NCBI GenBank assembly: GCA_963691655.1
Contig: OY829329.1
Span: 66,520,852-66,584,851, forward strand
Length of the DNA: 64,000 nucleotides
Reading direction: 5' to 3'
Origin: Toxonevra muliebris
Taxonomy: Eukaryota; Arthropoda; Insecta; Diptera; Pallopteridae
How positions within the stretch are numbered: position 1 is the first letter of the stretch; each line of letters begins with the position of its first letter. Below are positions 1-12,300 of this stretch, piece by piece. A model generated the notes under the pieces. That model searched no databases. It worked only from the letters and a program-made list of their open reading frames with translations, and was not told where the DNA came from. Both the position numbers and the translations under genes were made by a program.

Positions 1-630
1 GAGTAACGGAGTAAAAAAGTAATGTTTTACTCTAGAGCGTGAACGCCTCTAAAACTAAAAAAGTACTCTCTGGAGTAAAAGTCAAAAAATATATTTTTCA
101 TTATTTGTTTACTTTTTTTCCATTGAAAAAGTTTGTAGTAAAAGTGCAAAAACATCCTTTAATGCTAGAAGCTGTTTGCAAATTTAAGTGTGTTGAAGGT
201 GAAAAGAAGATAAAATTGATTCGCAATAGTTTTCAAACGTTCTTATAAATAAAAACATGAGTAGAAATTCAAAATTTTTTCATTTCATATTGTTAACAGC
301 TTTTTTTTATTTTCTCTGCGATCAATGCTCCCAATTAAAAGCGCCACGAACAAAACTTTTGTTTTTATTTTTTGTTGTCGTACAAATCGAAAAGTAGGCA
401 ACACTAATTTTCTCTCTTACTCAGAGTAACAGAGTAAAAAATATTTTACTAAAGGGTCGAACTAGAGTACAAGTGTAAAGTGTGAGTAAAAGCAAATGTC
501 GTATATTTTGTTTTTGTAGAGAAATTTTGCTTTACACTATTACTCTGTTACTCCGTTAACCAGCACTTTACTCTAAAGAGTGAACAGGGCTATTGCTTAA
601 GCGGGAGTAAAAATCAAATGAGAGAGAGAG
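1..630. repeat. Cluster of GAGTAA-type repeated motifs
   Basis: The motif GAGTAACRGAGTAAAAAA occurs at the window start and at about 424-441, and again inverted at about 534-556 (TTACTCTGTTACTCCG). A second motif, GTTTTACTCTAGAGCGTGAAC at 24-44, recurs as a diverged direct copy near 566-586. The pattern suggests one or more decayed inverted-repeat elements cut by the window edge. No coding potential was seen. Confidence 0.4.
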
Positions 631-3100
631 AGAGAAGACATGAGTAACGGCATCTCTCAGAATTATCTAACGAATTATCTGCATACACAAATAACAAAAC
701 AAACACCAACGAGTAGTTTGGTTCTCTTTTGATATTTTTTTTCATAAAGAGATTTCTTGAACAAAAAAAATAGCACCAGTTACTGGGGCCTTACCGACTA
801 GTAATAATTATTTTCAAAAATTTAAATGAAAAAATCAACATGTTCTAAATATCAGAAAACAAAAGCAAAAACGAGAGCGGCTTTTGTTAACAAAAATAAA
901 AGTGAAGTGCTGATTTTGTTGTTGTTGAAAAAAATTTTACAGCCTAGCTCAAAATCACAAAGCTGTGTAAGATTTTGATTTTTTTTCTTTCGATTAAAAA
1001 TATAAAAATCAAAATATTATAGTTTTTTGAACAAAAAAAAAAAAAAGGTAAATCAAAACATTATTTTTAATTAGCTATAATTAAATAAAAATTAATTAGT
1101 AAATATTAACTTTTTCTTATTGCTTCTAATGATTACGGTCCCTCGTTTAAACAGTTTTAAAAGGAAACACGATTTGTCGATTGATAACCAGGAGGCTGTC
1201 TAAATTTTTAACCGAAATAACCAGAATTTTGTCTATTTTTATGGGGGAAAAAATGCTAAGCATTATTGAAATATCATCGTTAAAACACAAAATACTGAAA
1301 TAATATGGAATTTCGAGACTCATTGCGTGAAACTGATTTTTTATTTTTTTCGTAAAATTAATTTTTTTCCCCCAATTTTTCTGAGAGGAGTCAGCCATCC
1401 TGCTATAAACAATTAACATCGCACCTCCTCTTAAGTTGATCCCTCCTGAAAACCTGAGCCACCTAAATTGAGAAAGAGTAACAAACCTCTTTGGAAATTT
1501 AAGTCAGGGCCAACTAGACAAGAAGCTTCACTGAGGTAGTTGGCAGTAGAATATTAAAGGAGTTTGGAGGAACCCTAAGCCCAACAAGGCGTTAGAGAAC
1601 ATCAAGGGTGTGTGAGAGAAAGGTTTTAGTGTTACTGTTAAACCACTCTCTATTTTTTTTAATTTTCATCGCCATTTTATATTTGTAGATATGAAGATAC
1701 AGAAACTGTGTTGGCGATTCACAATTTTTAAGCTCTATTACACTTGTGCTATGAAGTTGCTATCCATTGCCATATACCAGTGCTGGTCAAATCACAACCA
1801 AATTTTGTGCCTGTGTGAGTGCTAAGATAACTCTTTACGAAAGAGAATTCTCTGCAATTCCGATAAAAGGAATTAGTTTTCTCTTCTTCCTAATTTATAT
1901 TAAACATTCTTTCAGTGCATTCATAAAAAAGCGTAGTGCAATCCAACTTGCTTGAAATCTGTACATCTACTTAGTGCATTTTTTATACCAGAATAAGCTT
2001 TGTCCCTTTGCTGAAAATCTTATTGTTTATGCAACTTCATTAATTCAAGTTGATTGTTAAATATAAACAAAGTATTATAGGGTTGTTCTTTTCATTGCGT
2101 ACTACCGCGTGCTTATGAAATAAATTATTTAGCACTACAACCAATGATCAGTGTTGTCTTTTATGGAATAAGTTCTCTAAAAAAAAATTTTCCTGATCAT
2201 TATTACCTTACCATAATTTAAAACAAGGGTTTGCAGACACTTTGTTCTCTTTTCTCCTCCCACATCCCCTTCATATTTCCTAATCAATACAATGCATGCA
2301 TTTATAGGGGCAGACCCTGAGTGTTGATTGTCAAAAAAAAAAAAAAAAAAAAAATAGTAATAATAATAATAATAATGTAAATTGCTAGATTTTCATGTTA
2401 AAGCTACAAATTGTTAATAAATACCAATCACACAAATTTACAAACGAGTTTCAAAATATTTACAACAAATGCCCCAGAAATGTATTCAAGTAAAAAAAAA
2501 AAAACAAGCGTGTAAACAGAAGCGTGCTCAAGGAATACAAATAATATGCAAACTAACTGAATGACAACAAATAATATTCGCTGAATTATTCAGTATAATT
2601 AATTGAAAATAGCAAGAATGATGCTGTATAGTGTTGACTGAAATGTTTTTAACTAAAATTTGATTGTGTTTGTTTTTTGTAGGGCAATAGTGAGTCAGTG
2701 TCTTGATGAGCATACTTTAAATTTTGTTATGACAACAAAGAAAATTGAAGCAGAAAAAGTATGAAAGTTAAGGAAATAAAGCAGCGAATAATTTAGAGCA
2801 AGCTTAAAATGCCAATTTGTGTTTTCTTTGTCTTTTTTTGAACGCTTACCAATTGAAAATCTGCAAAAAGGAAAACTTAAAAAAACTGAGCTGTAAACAC
2901 GAGCTTAATTTTGTAAGGAAACTGATGACGAAGATGACAAATTATACAATTGTAAAATGAAAACTGTAGGCGGGGGGAAGAACATAACAATTTTGCACAT
3001 TGCATTTATATAAAAGTAAAGTGTATTTAAAAAGAAAAACCACAAAACAAATTGTTTTACTGAATTTACTGAGTGCGACTAAAGGCAAACACTCGACTAC
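631..3100. other. Non-coding stretch downstream of BicD exon 7
   Basis: Strongly AT-rich with a poly-A run and a (TAA)n microsatellite at about 2333-2377. I found no exon that continues BicD, no transposase or reverse-transcriptase frame and no RNA gene. It is probably the last BicD intron or 3-prime flank. The short open frames here have no recognisable domain. Confidence 0.5.
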
Positions 3101-3127
3101 AAAATTTAACGACGTAAATGCACCCAC

Positions 3128-3302
3128 CGATCCATTTCTATCTCTTCTAAACGCTGTGTCAGCGCCAGTTTCTGTTGCACAGCAAGTCTTAATAATTGAT
3201 TTAATGTTTTCTTTTCCTCTTCGGCAGCTTCAAACTGACGATTCAAATCGTCAACCTGAGTAACATATTCCTCGCAACGAGCGGCGAACATTGCACGTAG
3301 AC
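3128..3302 (-). CDS. BicD: BicD coding exon 7 (cargo-binding coil; next exon not in view)
   Basis: After acceptor TGCAG (3303-3307) the frame reads [20 protein letters not shown] and ends [12 protein letters not shown] at residue about 759. This is the core of the C-terminal coiled coil that binds Egalitarian and Rab6. A donor-like CG|GTGGGT follows at 3127. If it is not used, the frame runs on for only WVHLRR and stops at 3108-3106. Known fly BicD proteins carry a basic Ser-rich tail here, so splicing to an exon left of the window is the better model. Confidence 0.92.
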
Positions 3303-6300
3303 CTGCATTAGAATTAAAGAAAAAATAATGAAAGTGGTTAGTAAATCTATAGAGAATAGAATAGAATTTAGTATGCATACTCGAGAATGTTGCAGCATCC
3401 TCTTTGAGTATCTTCAGCTCGTTTCGTAATTTCGACATGGTTTCGCTTACGACCATCTTCTCATTTTCATATTTCGATTTGAGATTGGTGAGCGCAACCT
3501 CGGCGGTTTGCTTATTAGACTTGAGCACAGTGCGCAGTGTGGCGATTTGTTCACGTTTAGTGGATAAGAGACTCTTGAGCTTGATGATTTGCTCTTGTAA
3601 TTCTTCAACTTCTTCACGATTGAATTTATCAGCTAAAAAAAACAACAAAAATTCAATTTGTAAGTGTATAAGTTCGTTTACGTTCGTCTTCAAAAATAAA
3701 AATTACCTTCACTAACATCACCGCTGCGTACTTTATTCTTATTCAACTCGATCGTATGTTCAACAGCATTCTTCAAATATTTAATTTGATCACTGACAGT
3801 ATCGACGTATTTCTTTATTTCCACCGAATCGGCGAGTCCTTGTAGATCCTCAACAATCTGTGAGCGCGATGTAAACACATCCGATTTGAATTGTGACTGT
3901 ATAGCGGTTAAAGAGTCATTCTCGAAACTGTAAAAAGGAATGTATGAGTTATTTTCAATTATCTAAGCAGAAATCATTTCTCAGTTTACCTCATATCATC
4001 ACTCTTATGATCCAGCTGCACACGTGCTGGCACCTCCCCGTTGACTGTGCACACCAAATGATACAATTGAGCCAAATCATCGCTCAACGCAACCAATGTC
4101 GAACGTGCTGAACCCAAACTCTGTCCCGCATTCTGAGAGATGTGTGTCAACGTTTGTACATCACTTTGCAGATCGAGCGATTTCTGCTCGGTTGATAGTA
4201 ATTTATTCTTCAAATTGGTGATTTCATTACGCAGCGAAGTCATTGCATCTGTATAGTTGAGTCCCTTTTGTAGTTCAATCAAATCAGTTCTCAGGCCATC
4301 GATTTCCTTGGAGGACAACGTAAACCAGCTGGCATATTGTGAGAGGGTATCACGCAATTGCTGTTTGAGTTGTTCTTGATCTTCTGCCGATTTGGCAGTC
4401 TTTTTGGGATCTTCTTTGATATCGATTTGTTTTTTCAGCTGTACGAGTGCATCAACATGTGCCGCCAGCAATGCGAGACGCGCCATAAAGTTTTGCAACT
4501 CATTTTGTGATTTATCCAGACTCGTTTGAGCTTCACGAAGATTTGAGGTTAAATGCGTTTTCTCATTTTCCATTGATTCCAATTGCTTTTCGAGTTTCTT
4601 CAATTCATTCAAGTGAATTTCAGAGAAAAGATCACATTTAGTGCCATCCGGTGATTTCAGTTCTGTGGATAAATCAGCTTCAAGTCGCTTCAACGCGAGA
4701 TTTTCTTCTTCACCATCACTGTTTGCGCTGGTGTTGTCTTCCATATTGCTGCGAATGCTGTAGGCCAAATTGCTAATGTGATACATGGACTCACGGTTCA
4801 AATGGCCGTCGAGTTCTTTTTTGAGAGCATACTTTGCTTCACGTTCGCCCTGAAGGAATGAAGAGTGAAAGGAAAGGGTAAAAAAAAATCGAAATAAATT
4901 AAATGAACAGGATTTGTACTTACTTGCAAAGCTTCCAACGCTTCTTCCATTTGCTTTTCGGCGATCTTTTTCAAGTTTGCCAGCTCATCAACTTGTGAAT
5001 TTAAGAGCTCAACTTCTTCGGTAAGACGACGAATCTCATGTTTTGCACCTTCAAATTCAACCTGTGAGAAAAGAGCGAATTAAACTTATATGCAGGAATA
5101 ATTTAAATCAGGAGTTTAAATTTCTGATTCGTATATTGAGAGAACTCAGCTGGTTTAATTAATTTAATTTTAATGCCTGGCTTTCACTATGACAAATTCA
5201 ATCAAACTTCCTCTTTCTCCCATTTTGAAGTGGAATACGAGATAGTGAAAACCAACCATAACAATTTACAATTGAGGACATCAACATACTCTCTCTTTCT
5301 CTGCTTAAAACGAACTCTCTGGCGATGCTCAATTATATTCAACTCACCTGTGAACTTCTTAAACTTGAGACTTGTTTCTGCAACGATATATTCTCCTCCT
5401 CCAGCTCCGAGTATTCAGTGAGCATGCGCGTCTCACGAAACTTAAGATCTTTAAGCTCCATTTTAAGGCGTAATTTCTCGGCTTCATTATCGGATTTATC
5501 ACGTCCGATATCTGAATTCTCTTGCAGCATACGATCACGTTCATTGCGTACGCGTTCGAGCTCGTGACGCACTTGTTTAAGTTCATTCTCCAAATCGAGA
5601 ATGTGCATATTCAATGAAGTCTCAATGGCTGCGGATTCATTGAGCAGCGTTTCCTCTTGCTCGATGCCGGTTTTTGTGGTGACTTTCTGAGATGTTTGGA
5701 ATTTTGCAAGTGCCTATAAAATAAACAAAAGAAGCGTTAAAAAATATTTCTATTATTTATAGACAAAAAAAAAAAAACAACTAATTTAGAAATATTTATA
5801 AAAAAGCTTCACTTTCATTTGCAATTCTCACTTCAATTGCAGCATTTCATTTTATATTTTTAATTTACTGTATAAAACGCAATTTTATGTTTCACCAGTG
5901 AATGAGAAAGAAAATAGTAATGGTTCAGCAAAAACAAAAACAGCAGCACATCAAAAAAATAAGAAAATCATAAAAGTAAAACAACAAAACGTAATCCAAG
6001 CGTACGCAGCAACAAAGCAACAATAACTTCAGGTTGCTTTCGTTCATTCGTTCCTTAACCATTTGCATGCATAAAATAAAAGCAATACAAATGCTCGCTC
6101 GTTTTACTCGCTTATTATTTTAGCTTTGGGAACCACATACAACTGGGAGGTAAACGTAGAGCAGCAGGTGTGACACACCGCGCCCTCAATCTGCAAATTG
6201 CTGTTGCAGCGATGGGCAAAAGGCGACAATGATAACACAAAATTTTTCATCAACAAAGAATTCTTTCATTGCTGAGAAGGCAGGGGAACAGTTGAAGCAT

Positions 6301-9300
6301 GCCCTAATAGTTTTGGAAATAGTGTTTGCAGAAATTCTGTATTTGTTTCAGTTTTAATATTTCGTATTTTATTGGTCATTATTTATAGTTGCCATTATGG
6401 CGAGGGAATGGAACAGTGGAACAAATATATATCCGAAAGCAAATTGCCAAAATAAAATAATTTTGGTTTAAAAATTTAAAATTTCATATTAAGATATGAT
6501 GCATAATCTTCATCAAATTTTGATGAGTGTTTTTCTTCTTGGGGTATTAGTGATATGAAATAATTCTTTAGGTTGTAATTCATTGAGAAGCTTAGGTGTT
6601 GTGACATTTAGCGTTGCCAGATCATAGCTGCTCCTGAATTTAGGAATTTTATATTGTCCTTGCTGCTTTCTTCTACGCGATTAGTTTCTTCCTTGCTAGA
6701 ATCTTTAGAATGCTGTTTTGGATTTTGCACCTTTCGAGTGTGCACAGAGATTCCCCATGATGCAATTCCGTGTCGGATGTAAGATTCGCTGAGTGCATGA
6801 TATGACTATCTTAGCATCGGGTAATTGCTTTTGTAGCTCAAGTGGGTTAGTATATATGAAGTGCTGTGGAGTTTTTCCATTCGTGTTGCGTGTGTTCGTA
6901 CCACTTAAGGTTGTCATCGATTATAACACCAAGGTATTTATAAGTTGTAACTAGTTCAATAAAAGAGTCACAATTATTACTAATATCGCTGCTTTTATTA
7001 TAATTAATGTCAATGTATTCTCTTGAATGAAATTTAAGGTTTATATCTCTGTGCAATATGTCTGAGGGCTTGATACGCATCAATTTTGTTTTTGTTGCAT
7101 TTACTGAAAGGCTATTATCATGGCATTATTTAGTCGAACTCATCCTGCATTCTTTCTGCTGCGGTAGTAAGACTTCTGTCCGAAATTATTTTAGCATACG
7201 CAAAGCATGTGCTATTTTTGAGGGCTTTCAACAAACCATTTGCAAACAAAGTATATAAGATTGGGGCTAGTTTTGATCCTTGAATGACTTCTAATTCGAC
7301 TTTAAGTTCTTCGCTGAATGTGATGTGCATCTTCACCCAGTAGCATCTGACTGCTAGGTAGTTTTGGAACTATTTAATGCCACAAACTCCACAGAAAGCT
7401 TTTGAGATAGAAATGCTTGAAATTTCTTAATTTTGAGAAAAGATTTGAATGCAGCGACCCCAAAAACCCCCAATCAAATTCGTTAACTTTTCAATATTGT
7501 TCACTATTTTGAAGCCGCCATTTTTAATTAATTTTTAAAATTTTGACCGAAGATTGGGATTAGCAACTCCAAAAATCGCCGAGAAAGCATTTTCAGCCAG
7601 ATTCGTTTACTTACAAATTTTTCGGTCGCCGTTTCGAATTTTTAAGTTTTAGTCAAAGATTTGAATTCAGTGATCCCAAAAATCTTCGAGAATGAATTTT
7701 CAGCCACATTCGTTTGATTCAAAATTTTTTTGACCGCCATTTTGAAGCCGCCACTTTTAATTTTAAAATTTTGACCAAAGATTGGGATTCAGCAACCCCA
7801 AAAATCTTCAAGTAAGCATTTTTAGCCAAATTCGTTTACTTACAAATTTTTCGGTCACCATTTTGAAGCCGTCATTTTTAATCTTAAAATATTGCCCGTA
7901 GATTTGGATTCTGCGACTCGAAAAATCCCCGAGAAAGCATTTTCAGCATTTTCAGACTCGCTACCCTAAAAGTTTTTTGGCCGCCATTTATAATTTTAAA
8001 ATGTTGACCAAAAATACGGATTCAGCAGACCGGGCACTTAGGACGATTTACAGATAACAGATGGACAAAAAATTTATAGAATGGAGAAAGAACGAAAGGA
8101 GTACAATATAATATTAAACTGGATTAAGGCAGCATAAAATAGATTTACATATGTAGAAGGAACAGGAGTGAATTCAAACGATTATTTAATAATGACTAAT
8201 AAATTATATATGGGACATTCTCTGTCAATGGGAGACCCCCGCCCCCTGTACAAAATTGGCTAAGGTACTTTAGGGCATGTTTGGGCTCAAATGAAAGATT
8301 ATTATCTCTAGTTTCGAATGCAACAAGGCCTTTTTTAATTTTGCATGATGTTGGACCAATATGACGGCTGCAAGTCTACCACCTCATCTTAAAATAATAG
8401 TTTTATCAAGCGTACGATTACCCAAGTTATCATAAAAAAAAAGATAAAGCCTTTTTTCGTATATTTTTTTTTTCGCTGAGAAACGTCACATGTTGTCTCT
8501 AACCTCAAAAAAGGTCCAAAAAGGCTGTTTTTCGGGTCTTACGCTTACCAAAGTCATGATAAAACGACGGGAGAAGCTTATTTTTGTGTAGTTTCAGCTG
8601 ATGAACACTGATCCGACAGAAAGCCGGGCAGACACTAAGAAATTGGTCTGCCGTCCCTTCACATTCTTCCTCCAAATCACAGGAATCACAGAAGGCACTA
8701 GCTCCAAGGCCAATCATATTCAAATGTTTTGCCCAAGTGACCTGTATATAATCCCGCCAGCTGCCTTCTGTTAAGTAATAACAGAAAGTTTGTTAAACAC
8801 TTCGAGATAACAGGTAACATGATATTTGCCTGTGTAAAGCCCCTCAGTTCTCAGGATCAAATTGACCCACTCAATAGTGATGGTCTTGATGGCTGTAGAC
8901 AACATAGCGAGTACAGGCCCAAGAAACCAGTTTCCGAACCCTTTCTGGTCAGAAGGTCAGCACCTTCAGTATCCAGGAACCCATATCAACAGCAGGATAT
9001 TGTGTTTTCCAACACAATCAAGCCAGGATTTACAATGAATAACCAGTTTAGATGTAGTTAGAGGATTAAGCAAGGATTTAAGCGTAGCCTGGCTCAATAA
9101 ATACACAGATGCTCCTTTCTCTCCAACCATTTTCAATGTCATGGTCCATTGCCCTGAGGATTGCAAAAATTTCTGCTTGAAAAACAGAAGCATACAACCC
9201 AAGAGAGAATTGAAGGTGCACTCTATTATTTTCAATGAAGACCCTAGAACCCGAACCGTATTCTGTTGTAGAGCCGTCAGTGAAAATGCGCTTATAATCA

Positions 9301-12300
9301 ACTCCCGGCAAAAACCAAGTTTGGGCCTCTGCATCCACGGATGGGGCAGGTGTTGTCGAAAAAGTTCCCGTACAACAAATGGCCACAGTCCTTTGAAATC
9401 GGGCAAGAGGTTTCCTAACGCTGTCACCGTTAAGTCTGTCCCACCAGGCAATGGATGTATAGGTGATTATGGATCTTATCACTGATTTATAAAGCCATAA
9501 GACTTTATAAGGTGATAGAACTCATGTTTTTCCAAAATTGGCCTTTCATGGACAAAAAGCAGCCAGTGCTCAACATGAGAACACCATAGAAGTTTGGTAT
9601 TTAGAATGACTCCTAGATATTTCACTTCATGGGATGGTTGAATAGTGATTCCTCTGAGTACTGGTAAAATTAGACCATCAATTTTATTTCTCCTGGTGAA
9701 AGAAATAACACCAGTTTTAAGAGGGTTAACAAATAGCCCTTTTGAGCAACACCAAGAGCCAATCATATTCAGAGCAGTTCGGGCCATCCTACAAACATAC
9801 CCGACCGATTGGCCCGTAATTAAGCAGGCAGTAGATACCCGACTCATTTAGGGAAACAAGCAGAGAGTCAACCAACAGACACCACAGTAGTGGGGAGAGT
9901 GCGCCCCCTTGGAGACATCAGCTTGAATCCATCATAAGTCTATTTGACAGCATTGAGCGTATCCAGTTAACGAGAACCGGATCCACTCCATGCTGACCTG
10001 CTGCATTGCACATGCTGTCAAAAGCTCCTTCAATATAAAAAAAAAACCAATAGTGTATTCTTTCCTGTTGAGATCCCGTTCAATCCGACCTACCAGATTT
10101 TGCAGGGCCGTCTCACAAGATTTTCCACATTGGTAAGCATGCTGAAATGAAGAAAGAGGATGTAACAATAACGACTCACTACGGATGCGGTGCTAGACAC
10201 AGCGCTCAAGATATTTTATTCAGAAAGACATCATTCTTTCGAATTTTTGGAATGAAAACAACTTTTACCAACTTCCATTGTTGAGATATGTGAGCGAGTG
10301 CCAAACTGGAGATGAAGATCTTCTTCAAAACCGGTAGCAATTGCATCATACCCTCTTTTAGAGCAACTGATTGGTAGTATACCATCCGGACCCGGCGATT
10401 TGAGGCTGTCAAAGGGAAATTATAAATTATATCACTGTACATAAATAAATCTATTTTACAAAAATAATAATCCAGTAGACAATAAGGAAGAAAAAAAGTA
10501 AGCAGCAGTAGTAGATCAACTTTGAAATAGAATTGTGGGTACGGTCATTACGTATACAAGAGATTGCAGCAACGTTCTTATATATATATCAACCACACCC
10601 ACTGTTAAACGGTGAGCGAATATAAATAGAATTATAACGGCAAAAGGGTCAATAACAGTAGTTAGCGTACAGTGTGTGGAGCAGAGCAGAGCACTTGCTT
10701 GCATCGTCATCATCATTAGCAAATGCAGAAATAGAAACTAACTAACAGCACAGAGTGGAGAATAATAACAGGAATAGAAAGAAAAAACAAACAAAAATAA
10801 ACACCGCTGTGTTAATATGCTATACTAATGCAATATTGCAACACGGGATAAGGATTTAATTAGAAAGCGTGCGGTGCAATTAAATGGTGTTGGTGGTGAT
10901 ACAAAGGGGTTAAACAATTGCGTGCATGAGTATTTAAGTTTAAAGCAAAAGTAGAAATATTAATATGAAAATATAAGCAAATAATGAAGTTCAACTTGTT
11001 ATAACTAAAATAATAATTTTTTATTTTTTGTTTTTCTTTTAAGTGTTATTTCAAAAACTGTAGACAGCAACCGAAATATACAGTGCCGGTCATATCATCT
11101 GCAACCAAAATCACTTGCACTTTCAATGACTTCTTTAGCTCACTAAAATAATTTTTATCAAAAATCTTTTTTATTCAAAACAAAGTGTATTTATTGCCAT
11201 TTATTATAAAAAATTAAAAGTACAATGTTATGCTGTAAATATTGGGGGTATGAATGTATAAACTCGTAATTGTGACAAACTTCATATCTATCATACGCGC
11301 CATTTTTTTGACATTGACAGCTATTCTATCTCGAAGAGCGCCAAAAATACTATAAGAATTGATCTGTCAAATAATTTTCATAATTTTACAAAAGTGTTTT
11401 ACTATAGCTGAAAACGTCGAATTTCGTGCCAACAAAACAACATTTGCGGGAAGTTTTAATTTGCTTCTTCCATTTTAAGAAAAAGTGAAGCACATCGTTT
11501 ACTCACTGAAGCTTATTCTGACTATGCTATAGACGTTAGAATGTGTCAGGTGTGGTAGGCCCGTTTCAAAAGTGGTGATTTTGATGTTGAAGACAGGGAA
11601 CGTTCAGGCGGCCCCAAAAAGTTCGAAGATGAAGAATTGAAGGCATTACTCGAAGAAGATTCATGTCAAACGCAACAAGAACTTGCAGAATCTTTAGGAG
11701 TTGATCAATCAACCATTTCTAAACGATTAAAAGCATTGGGAATGATTCAAAAGCAAGGAAATTAGGTGCCGTACGAATTGAAGCCGAGAGACGTCGAACG
11801 ACGATTTTTCACATGTGAACTGCTGATTGAACGACAGAAAAGAAAGGATTTTCTGCATCGTATTGTGACTGGCGATGAAAAGTGGATACGTTACGATAAC
11901 CCAAAGCGTAAAAAATCATGGGGACCGCCCGGACACGCATCAACATCAACCGCAAAGCCGAACATCCATGGATCCAAGCTCATGGTGTGTATTTGGTGGG
12001 ATATGAAAGGTGTCGTGTATTATGAGCTGTTGAAACCGGATGAAACGATCACTGGCGACCGCTACCGGCTACAATTGATGCGTTTGAGCCGAGCATTAAA
12101 GGATAAGAGGCCAGAATATGAGAATAGACACGACGAAGTTATTCTTCAGCACGACAATGCTCGGCCGCATGTTGCAAAGCAAGTAAAAACATACTTGGAA
12201 ACGCTGAAATGGGAAGTGCTACCCCACCCGCCGTATTCTCCAGACATTGCTCCTTCTGATTTCCACTTGTTCCGATCGATGACACATGGCCTGGCTGAAC

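Noticed and set aside
2942..3127. Minus-strand frame directly after BicD exon 7 as a candidate last exon
   Set aside because: Sequence shows no basic Ser-rich BicD-like tail and no acceptor in the right phase was found.
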